This document shows positions 8,461 through 13,037 of a DNA stretch of 13,037 nucleotides, piece after piece. Origin of the DNA: Spirogloea muscicola (taxonomy: Eukaryota; Streptophyta; Zygnematophyceae; Spirogloeales; Spirogloeaceae); the NCBI GenBank assembly GCA_009602725.1, contig WELB01000198.1, positions 247,272-260,308 on the forward strand, read 5' to 3'. Every line of letters begins with the position of its first letter. Within the stretch, counting starts at the first letter, position 1. Both the position numbers and the translations under genes were made by a program. The notes beneath the pieces were generated by a model. It was not told the origin of the DNA, did no database searches, and worked only from the letters and a program-made list of their open reading frames with translations.

Positions 8461-9074
8461 GCCAAAAGCAGGTTACCAGTCTCCAAGACGTCAGCAAGTG
8501 AGCTCTCAACCCCCCCTTCTATGGACACCTGTATGCATCTGGCTGGCATTTCACAGCCGATTCTTTCATATCAGCAGCCGCTGTCTCCCTTCTCACGAAA
8601 AGGTCGAGGTCGAGGTCGGATGACCAATACGTGGCGGAGGTCGCCGGGCGCCCAGCCGCCACACCAGCAGCACGTGCGGAGATTTGGCGGAAACGTGCGA
8701 CAGCGGAGCGCCAGCTCGGCGCTCCGCCTGCCGCAAGGCGGGAGCAGGTGCGCGCCGCGGTGGTGGACGAGAAGAGAAGCAAGGCAACTGCTCCCACTCC
8801 CATTGCTTGCGACTGGCTTACCGAGCGCAGGCGGCCCGGGCAGGGCGGGCGCGCCCGCTCTGGACGCCGCCGGCGGTGGCACGCGGACGCGCAAGCGCAA
8901 GGCCACTGCGAGTATGCTGCACGAGCACTGCCGGCTGCAGAGATTCCGCAGCCACTTGCGACCTGCCTTCTTCGTCGCAACCTCCAACCTGCAAGCTCGC
9001 GCTGCGAGGAGAACAACAGCGGCAGTGCGTCAACGCTGGCGCTCGCATGGGGGTGCAATCAGCAACTGCGGGTG
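8461..9074. other. GC-rich stretch with no recognised gene
   Basis: Several frames stay open by base composition alone. The longest plus-strand frame with an amphipathic look (about 8622-8760; it includes AEIWRKRATAERQLG and ends near a GT donor-like site at 8749) is Ala/Arg-rich and matches nothing I recognise. A GGCTGGCATTTCACAGCC hairpin (8540-8557) resembles a worn copy of the family tail. Three GGTCGA-type hexamers occur at 8601-8619. It could hold exons of an unknown gene, but nothing compels that. Confidence 0.4.
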
Positions 9075-9850
9075 GCTGCCACAAGCGCTGCACCGCGTAC
9101 GCCGAGGGCATAGCGGGCACGCCGCCAAACAAGCCCGCCATGAGTTGCTGACTCATCCTGTGCCTGCAGGGACTTTGCAGGCGGCTGGACCGGCATTCAG
9201 TTGCACCGCCGATTCCTGAACGCGAGCAAACAGCACTGCCGCTCTCCCAGGTATGTTTGCACGCGTTGTGTCGACAGTGTGCAAGCTTTGCGAGCGTGCC
9301 AAGTCATGCCCGCCCGTCCGTTGCTGAGCCAACTTGTGGCTGGATGGACTTTGCAGGCGGCTGGACCGGCCTTCAGTTGCACCGCCGATCCTGAACTCAC
9401 GCAAAGAGCTCTGTCGCTCTCCCAGGTATGTTTGCACGCGTTGTGTCGACAGTGTGCAAGCTTTGCGAGCGTGCCAAGTCATGCCCGCCCGTCCGTTGCT
9501 GAGCCAACTTGTGGCAGGATGGATTTTGCAGGCGGGTGGACCAGCGTTCAATTGCACCGCCGATTCCTGAACTCAAGCAAAGAGCACTGCCGCTCTTCCA
9601 GGTACTATTGCACGCATTGTGTCGACAATTTGCAAGCTTTGCGGGCGTGCCGAGTCATGCCCGCCCGTCCGTTGCTGAGCCAACTTGTGGCTGGATGGAT
9701 TTTGCAGGCGGCTGGACCGGCCTTCAGTTGCACCGCCGATTCCTGAAGCGAACTCACGCAAAGAGCACTGCCATTCTCCCAGGTACTATTGCACGCATTG
9801 TGTCAACAGTTTGCAAGCTTTGCGGGCGTGCCAAGTCACATGCCGGTTGC
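9075..9850 (+). repeat. ~176-bp tandem repeat array, about 4.5 copies
   Basis: Full or nearly full units start at 9171, 9347, 9522 and 9698 (spacings 176, 175, 176); the fourth stops near 9840. A worn half unit precedes them (about 9075-9170). Each unit opens GA(C/T)TTTGCAGGCGG(C/G)TGG, has TTGCACCGCCGATTCCTGAA, CTCTCCCAGGTA(TGT/CTA)TTGC, then TTGCAAGCTTTGCG(A/G)GCGTGCC and CCGTTGCTGAGCCAACTTGT. Units 1-2 share GTATGTTTGC...GAGCGTGCC, and units 3-4 share GTACTATTGC...GGGCGTGCC. The TTGCAG before and CAG/GTATGT after a ~70-nt block look like splice sites, so each unit resembles an exon plus a 106-nt intron, but unit length and exon lengths (70, 69, 70, 75) do not hold a frame. It lies directly upstream of the transposase. 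Confidence 0.9.
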
Positions 9851-9869
9851 GAGTGAGCTGGGACAAGTT

Positions 9870-9901
9870 TGAGGATTGTGAAAGTTCGCATACAATCCTC
9901 A
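9870..9901. repeat. Perfect 10-bp inverted repeat upstream of the transposase
   Basis: TGAGGATTGT (9870-9879) and ACAATCCTCA (9892-9901) are exact reverse complements separated by 12 nt. The element lies 34 nt before the transposase ATG and just upstream of an acceptor-like CTTGTGCAG (9926-9934). It could be a subterminal transposase-binding repeat, a hairpin in the 5' leader, or chance. Confidence 0.75.
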
Positions 9902-9935
9902 GCTGTAAACTTCTCCATCGTCTGCTTGTGCAGAC

Positions 9936-10540
9936 ATGGAGCAAGAAGGGATTGTGATAGCACTCCTGGTGGTGCTAATGGTGTTCATCTTCTTAGACGT
10001 CAACATCGCCCTTGACGAGGAGTTGACATTGCTCATTTGGGAGCAAGAGAGGAAGGCGTCTGAGCACCAAGCAAAGAGAAGACGTCTTTGGTCCCACGAA
10101 AGGTCAACAACTTACGCCCACACTCTGATGCATAGTTACGATGAGGGCTTATTCAAATCTCGAGTAAGAGTGTCACGACACACCTTCCAAATACTATGTC
10201 AAAAACTGGGGCCCTCATTACAACGCCATGACACCAATATGCGGAAGGTGGTGCCAGTGGAGGTGCGCATACTAGTCACACTCCATCGTCTTGCAAGCGG
10301 GAGTTATCTCAACGTGATCGCTGACCTTTTTGGTCTAGGAACGTCCACGACATGCAAGATTGATTATGGAGGTCTTGGAGGCCATCGAGAAGGAGCTACT
10401 CCCATTGTACGTGCGATGGCCCACACGTGAACAGATGGCAGGCATCGCTGCAGACTTTGAGGAGCTGAGGGGAATACCGTGCATCATGGGAGCTGTGGAC
10501 GGCAGCCACCTCTCCATCATCGGACCCAAGGAACATGCCC
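9936..10540 (+). pseudogene. PIF/Harbinger-type transposase, frameshifted and 3'-truncated
   Basis: From ATG at 9936 the frame reads about 140 residues: a hydrophobic start, DEELTLLIWEQERKASEH, then VRVSRHTFQILCQKLGPSLQ, VPVEVRILVTLHRLASGS, and YLNVIADLFGLGTSTTCKI, the helix-turn-helix-like region before the catalytic core of this family. One extra base near 10362 breaks the frame; it resumes as IMEVLEAIEKELLPLYVRW, PTREQMAGIAADFEELRG and IPCIMGAVDGSHLSIIGPKE, where the D of AVDG is the first catalytic Asp of the DDE triad. After about 10540 the protein turns into Gly/Arg-rich nonsense and stops; the second Asp and the Glu are absent. Transposase-type (PIF/Harbinger, DDE_Tnp_4) is clear from these motifs. 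It cannot be active as it stands. AT-richer than its flanks. Terminal inverted repeats were not found. Confidence 0.85.
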
Positions 10541-10606
10541 CAGGCGGGGGAGCGCACAGGCGGGGGGAGCGAGGAGAGAAGTGCGCGCAGAGAGGGCAGG
10601 CGGGCG
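10541..10606. repeat. GC-rich direct repeat at the transposase break
   Basis: AGGCGGGGGAGCGCAC and AGGCGGGGGGAGCGAG follow one another (about 10543-10574), then purine-rich sequence runs up to the telomere-like motif. This replaces the expected remainder of the transposase. Confidence 0.6.
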
Positions 10607-10619
10607 TTTAGGGTTTAGG
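10607..10619 (+). repeat. Short telomere-like motif, G-rich strand on plus
   Basis: TTTAGGGTTTAGG, nearly two telomere units, in the TTTAGGG orientation. It pairs with an oppositely oriented motif at 10935-10952. Confidence 0.8.
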
Positions 10620-10620
10620 A

Positions 10621-10662
10621 GCCCCTCCCTCCTCCCTCCCTCCCTCTCCCTCCTCCCTCCTC
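10621..10662 (-). other. C-tract; possible G-quadruplex on the minus strand
   Basis: Repeated CCCTCC units over about 40 nt. The minus strand has more than four GGG runs with one- to four-nt loops, the standard pattern for a G-quadruplex. It directly adjoins the telomere-like motif. Confidence 0.7.
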
Positions 10663-10728
10663 ATCGGACGCGGGGGGGCGCGCGTGTGCGTGGCAGCCGT
10701 CGATTGGCTCCGCCGCCATCCTCCCAAA

Positions 10729-10774
10729 GCGCGCGTCTCGTACCGGGGTCTACCCCGGTACGAAATCCGCGCGC
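10729..10774. repeat. Strong palindrome (cruciform-capable)
   Basis: Inner arms CGTACCGGGG (10739-10748) and CCCCGGTACG (10753-10762) are exact with a TCTA loop, extended by a T-A pair. Outer arms GCGCGCG (10729-10735) and CGCGCGC (10768-10774) also pair after small unequal bulges. It sits near the middle of the block bounded by telomere-like motifs. Confidence 0.9.
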
Positions 10775-10782
10775 TCCCCCCG

Positions 10783-10842
10783 CAAACGGCGAGCCACGGT
10801 GTCAAACGGGGGGCCAGAGTGGCAAACGGTGGGCCGCGTCAT
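10783..10842 (+). repeat. Three 20-bp tandem repeats
   Basis: CAAACGGCGAGCCACGGTGT, CAAACGGGGGGCCAGAGTGG and CAAACGGTGGGCCGCGTCAT follow without gaps. CAAACGG-G-GCC is constant. No coding role is seen; they could be protein-binding sites. Confidence 0.8.
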
Positions 10843-10934
10843 CGCTTCACGTGCGCTGGCGTGGAGGGGTGGATGACCGAGCGCCCGACCGCCAGTGAAA
10901 CGGGTCTTTTCCACTCAGCGCGCGACACCTCAGC

Positions 10935-10952
10935 AACCCTAAACCCTAAACC
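10935..10952 (-). repeat. Short telomere-like motif, G-rich strand on minus
   Basis: AACCCTAAACCCTAAACC, more than two units of the telomere repeat, inverted relative to 10607-10619. The two motifs bound a 346-bp block that includes the C-tract, palindrome and 20-bp repeats. Confidence 0.85.
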
Positions 10953-10984
10953 TCGACCTCGACCCCGTCCCCGACCGCCGTGGG

Positions 10985-11105
10985 AACACTGCGCAATCAC
11001 CGCTACTCTAGCAAGGGCAGGTCAGAAAACTGCACGACGGGAAAGCGTCGCCCTGACGGAAGAACCCGGAGGCAGCAGCCCAAGGCGCGGCCCTGCACGG
11101 CGCGC
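10985..11105 (-). mobile_element. Retroelement family fragment upstream of GST
   Basis: CGTCGCCCTGACGGA...ACCCGGAGGCAGCAGCC.AAGGCGCGGCC.TGCACG (11046-11100) is nearly identical to the reverse complement of 8165-8207 in copy B, the RAGRALAAASGFR part, with small insertions. Weaker similarity (AGCAAG...GCAGGTCA) extends leftward to about 11005. The fragment is therefore in minus orientation and ends about 65 nt before the GST start codon, so GST promoter or 5' UTR DNA is partly element-derived. Confidence 0.7.
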
Positions 11106-11170
11106 CTTGTCTGTTCGTTGCCGCCTGCCCGCACCCCCACGCCCCTCCGCGTTCCTCCCCGCCCGCCGCC

Positions 11171-11818
11171 ATGGCTCTCACGTTCTACTACTCCCCCATG
11201 TCCACCGCCAGCATCACCGCCGACGTACTGGCCGAGCTCGGCACGCCCTGCGACCGCGTGCAGCTGAACATCCAGGCCGGCGACACCCGCAAGCCCGACT
11301 TCGTCCGCCTCAACCCCAACGGCCGCGTGCCCGTCATCGTGCACCACGGCACGCCCATCTGGGAGTCCGCCGCCATCACCATGTACCTCGGCGAGACCTT
11401 CGGCGTCGAGGCCGGCCTCTACCCCCCTCCGGGCCCCCGCCGCGGGGAAGCCATGAAGTGGATCGCCTGGGCCAACGTCACGCTGGCCGAGGCGGCCGGC
11501 CGCCTGTCTCACGCGCTCCCACCTGGCACCGGTGGGGCTGTCGAGCCCGGCTCCAGGGACGACCTTCCCAAGGAGCAGAACGCCGAGCCCAAGGCTCGAG
11601 AGGACCTCGACTCACGCCTCCGCATCCTGGAAACCGGCCTGGACGGCAGGCAGTTCTTGCTCGGGGACTACACCTTGGCTGACACGCACCTGCAAAGCCT
11701 GGTTGGCTGGCTAACGTTCATGAGCGTCGATCTCACCCCGTTTCCTAATGTGCAAGCTTGGCTCAAGCGCTGCCATGACCGGCCCGCGATCAAAGCAATG
11801 CAGGCTGCTGGCATGTGA
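11171..11818 (+). CDS. Glutathione S-transferase, single exon
   Basis: 215 residues, a normal cytosolic GST length. GSTs join glutathione to electrophiles or reduce peroxides. The N-terminal thioredoxin-like domain (1-80) has FYYSPMSTAS, with Ser11 or Ser14 as the likely catalytic residue, NPNGRVPVI with the cis-Pro (Pro54), and WESAAITMYLGE with Glu65-Ser66 for the glutamyl part of glutathione. The helical C-terminal domain (about 90-215) has MKWIAWANVTL and FLLGDYTLADTHL, the N-capping box and hydrophobic staple region with the conserved Asp171. The start is clear: GCCGCCATGG context, no upstream in-frame rival that adds domain sequence. Class is not certain; the Ser-type motif and WESAAI fit theta/phi-like or bacterial-type GSTs. 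No intron interrupts it, in contrast to UBA5 and CHAD with eight each, which allows a retrocopy or horizontal origin, but intronless GSTs are not rare. A retroelement fragment lies just upstream. Confidence 0.93.
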   Translation: MALTFYYSPMSTASITADVLAELGTPCDRVQLNIQAGDTRKPDFVRLNPNGRVPVIVHHGTPIWESAAITMYLGETFGVEAGLYPPPGPRRGEAMKWIAWANVTLAEAAGRLSHALPPGTGGAVEPGSRDDLPKEQNAEPKAREDLDSRLRILETGLDGRQFLLGDYTLADTHLQSLVGWLTFMSVDLTPFPNVQAWLKRCHDRPAIKAMQAAGM

Positions 11819-12021
11819 GGCTGTCAGGGGAAGGCTAGCGGTCTGATCGACTGCAGGGCGTCCGGCTTGGATTACCTCCTTGCTTAATATCTGCTGTACC
11901 AAACACCTTCAATACTTATGGATTAGTCCATAGCCAAGGAAGGTCTTGCTTTGACAGACATGTTGCTCTTACTTTACATCCCTTCTGTGAACCTTGGCGT
12001 GCTCACGTGGCACATATACAC
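11819..12021. other. GST 3' UTR-like sequence
   Basis: AT-richer sequence after the GST stop with no gene recognised. The TGTAA candidate signal follows at 12037. Confidence 0.5.
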
Positions 12022-12246
12022 ATGTACGTATACAAGTGTAATTTCAATGCAACACTAGAGCTCCATGCACACATTGCCGAAGTATGTGAGCAAAACTTGG
12101 AACTAGGAAAGGAGTTGGTGGCTATGAAACATGAGCTTGTTACACTGAAAGCTGACAAAGAGCAGCTCAACAACATGACACTGCAGCAGATGCACCTCAT
12201 GACACTGTGGTCTTTCAGTCTATCATTTCTGCTGCTGTGTTGCTAA
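12022..12246 (+). CDS. Small ORF: coiled coil with hydrophobic C-terminal tail, unrecognised
   Basis: From ATG at 12022 the frame gives 74 residues. After a short start, residues about 14-54 (LELHAHIAEVCEQNLELGKE and on through KHELVTLKADKEQL) have a heptad-like, Glu/Lys/Leu-rich coiled-coil pattern. The end, LWSFSLSFLLLCC, is hydrophobic, so the whole resembles a tail-anchored helix. The composition is more protein-like than the surrounding DNA. It starts 204 nt after the GST stop and overlaps the TGTAA assigned to GST; a second TGTAA at 12398-12402 lies about 150 nt after its own stop. It might be a short gene, a terminal exon of a gene whose other exons I cannot see, a remnant of a transposon accessory protein, or chance. 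Function unknown. Confidence 0.35.
   Translation: MYVYKCNFNATLELHAHIAEVCEQNLELGKELVAMKHELVTLKADKEQLNNMTLQQMHLMTLWSFSLSFLLLCC
12037..12041 (+). terminator. TGTAA polyadenylation signal, candidate for GST
   Basis: TGTAA 219 nt after the GST stop, a spacing similar to the UBA5 and CHAD candidates. Assigned by position only. Confidence 0.45.
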
Positions 12247-12473
12247 TAGGACTGTGAATGACTTTCTGTGAATGACAAAATGCGCTGGAATGAAAGCCTC
12301 TGTTCCCTTATTCATGACGATCACGTAATAACCCAGTAAATTCATTTCTGGGGCCTAGTGTTACAGCGAAGCAACTGCCAATAATGAAGAGGTATGCTGT
12401 AAGCTGTTGGCTGCTAGACCACGTAGTACAATCAAACATCCACAACAGAAGGTAACTAAGACGAGACAACTGG
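12247..12473. other. Gene-free stretch before the telomeric array
   Basis: AT-richer sequence without a recognised gene. It has a TGTAA at 12398-12402 and CTGTGAATGACTTTCTGTGAATGAC (a short direct repeat of CTGTGAATGA) near 12251-12275. No subtelomeric repeat family is evident. Confidence 0.5.
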
Positions 12474-12656
12474 AGGTTTAGGGGTTTAGGGTTCAGTGTT
12501 TTAGGGGTGTAGGGTGTAGGGTTTGGGGTTTAGGGTTTAGGGTTTAGGGTTTAGGGTTTAGGGTTTAGGGTTTAGGGTTTAGGGTTTAGGGTTTAGGGTT
12601 TAGGGTTTAGGGTTTAGGGTTTAAGGGTTAAGGGTTAAGGGTTTAGGGTTAAGGGT
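12474..12656 (+). repeat. TTTAGGG telomeric repeat array
   Basis: About 13 perfect TTTAGGG units occupy roughly 12528-12622. Degenerate versions flank them on the left (TTTAGGGG, TTCAGTG, TGTAGGG, TTTGGGG) and on the right (TTAAGGG four times). The strand orientation is that of a right-hand chromosome end (G-rich strand running 5' to 3' toward higher coordinates). The array stops at an N. It is either an interstitial telomeric sequence or the end of one contig joined to another. Confidence 0.97.
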
Positions 12657-12657
12657 N
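12657..12657. other. Ambiguous base at the end of the telomeric array
   Basis: The only N in the window. Sequence character changes here from telomeric repeat to GC-rich gene-like DNA, as expected at an assembly join or an unresolved repeat end. Confidence 0.9.
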
Positions 12658-12854
12658 GGAGGGGCAGAGCCCCAGAAGTGGTTGCGAGGATGCAGAGCAA
12701 GGGGCCTGGGCGCCTGCGACCGTTACCAGAAGAGCAGCCCCCATCCGAGACCTCCGTGCATCCAGACCAACATCGGTAGGTGGGCAACGGCGGTCCTGCT
12801 ACCGCAAGGACTGCGGGATCCGGCAGAGGTGGGAGGTGATGTCCGGGGGCCCAC
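12658..12854 (-). other. Intron-like sequence after the EAF-like exon
   Basis: If the exon call is right, this is the start of intron 1 (donor GTGGGC) up to the N. No coding block with family features is seen in any frame. Confidence 0.35.
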
Positions 12855-12963
12855 ATTTGAGCGTGTGGTACTGCGCAGAGGCGCCGGCGTGGAGGATGCC
12901 GCCGGGGTCCAGCGGGTACCACTGCCCCGCCACCGGCTCCGCTGCGGCGCCGCCGCCGTCCAT
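12855..12963 (-). CDS. Probable first exon of an EAF-like elongation factor gene (partial)
   Basis: On the minus strand ATG at 12963-12961 opens 36 codons plus one base: MDGGGAAAEPVAGQWYPLDP, then GGILHAGASAQYHTLK, ending at a GT donor (12854-12853). WYPL-x-x-G followed 12-15 residues later by YHTL(K/R) matches the start of ELL-associated factor (EAF) proteins, where the next residues are usually YDFKPAS; the phase-1 end (T plus AT or AC) would allow that Tyr. EAF binds ELL and promotes RNA polymerase II elongation. Reading on without splicing reaches a stop after about 18 unrelated residues, which favours an intron. No DFKP-like exon is found between here and the telomeric array, or beyond it in the window, so the gene is cut or its next exon is lost at the join. 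The short motif makes the family call tentative. Confidence 0.45.
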
Positions 12964-13037
12964 GCTCCCCGGGCCCGGCGCCGGCGGCGGCGCTCGTCAC
13001 ATGGTGCTCAATGCCGCGACGGCTACGCTCCTGGGGC

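Noticed and set aside
7224-8501. 425-codon plus-strand frame across the retroelement cluster
   Set aside because: It runs through the tails and coding parts of several separate element copies in differing frames, so it is not one gene. Only parts of it match the family protein.
8622-8760. Possible exon with an Ala/Arg-rich helix (AEIWRKRATAERQLG)
   Set aside because: No family match, no supported partner exon and composition that keeps several frames open; left as unassigned sequence.
9075-9850. Tandem array as a CRISPR or as a repeated Cys-rich protein
   Set aside because: Units are 176 bp without short repeat/spacer structure, and this is a eukaryotic locus. The Cys-rich frame (YVCTRCVD...) is not kept because unit length is 175-176, not a multiple of three.
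9936-10010. Hydrophobic start of the transposase as a signal peptide of a membrane protein
   Set aside because: The downstream sequence is plainly Harbinger transposase; the hydrophobic run is more likely leader or mis-set start than a secretion signal.
10684-11682. 332-codon plus-strand frame overlapping GST
   Set aside because: It is a frame-shifted shadow in GC-rich DNA; the GST frame carries the recognised motifs.
12635-13000. Minus-strand 121-codon frame through the N
   Set aside because: It is Arg/Gly/Pro-rich without motifs and crosses both the N and the telomeric repeat; the alternative frame from 12963 has the WYPL/YHTL motifs.

Overview
The window is nuclear DNA of a plant-lineage eukaryote, most likely a green alga. 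The evidence is intron-dense genes (typical introns of 90-215 nt), GC-rich exons, a run of TTTAGGG repeats (the Arabidopsis/Chlorella-type telomere unit), a TGTAA motif 200-260 nt after three separate stop codons (the usual chlorophyte poly(A) signal), and proteins whose closest remembered relatives are plant ones. The species cannot be fixed from sequence alone. No RNA genes, CRISPR arrays or bacterial-type operons were seen.

Layout. (1) 63-2381 (+): nine exons covering nearly all of UBA5, the E1 enzyme for the ubiquitin-like modifier UFM1; only the N-terminus is outside the window. (2) 3228-5695 (-): a nine-exon gene for a CHAD-domain (polyphosphate-binding type) protein, convergent with UBA5. 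The 846-nt gap between them holds two TGTAA signals and a degenerate duplication. Both exon chains were rebuilt by hand; every junction keeps frame, and each gene has one GC-AG intron. (3) 5686-8460: a graveyard of at least five decayed copies of one retroelement-like family. Copies share an ORF ending in a form of LLTRGY-stop, then 80-115 nt, then a GGGCTGG...CCAGCCC hairpin. One copy is on the minus strand; the others lie head to tail on the plus strand. (4) 8461-9070: GC-rich DNA with no recognised gene. (5) 9075-9850: about four and a half copies of a ~176-bp tandem repeat carrying splice-like signals. (6) 9936-10540 (+): a PIF/Harbinger transposase, frameshifted and cut off just after its first catalytic Asp. 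(7) 10607-10952: a GC-rich block bounded by short telomere-like motifs in inverted orientation, containing a strong palindrome, a C-tract and three 20-bp repeats. (8) 10985-11105 (-): another fragment of the same retroelement family. (9) 11171-11818 (+): an intronless glutathione S-transferase gene. (10) 12022-12246 (+): a small coiled-coil/hydrophobic-tail ORF of uncertain status. (11) 12474-12656: a TTTAGGG array ending at a single N (12657). (12) 12855-12963 (-): probable first exon of an EAF-like transcription elongation factor gene, whose next exon is not found.

The host genes (UBA5, CHAD, GST, EAF-like) have unrelated housekeeping or stress roles and there is no sign that they act as one system. 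The interesting material is the mobile and repeat layer between them: a hairpin-tailed element family that appears to accumulate in its own tails, fragments of which lie in the 5' regions of the CHAD and GST genes, and telomere-like DNA at two apparent breakpoints.
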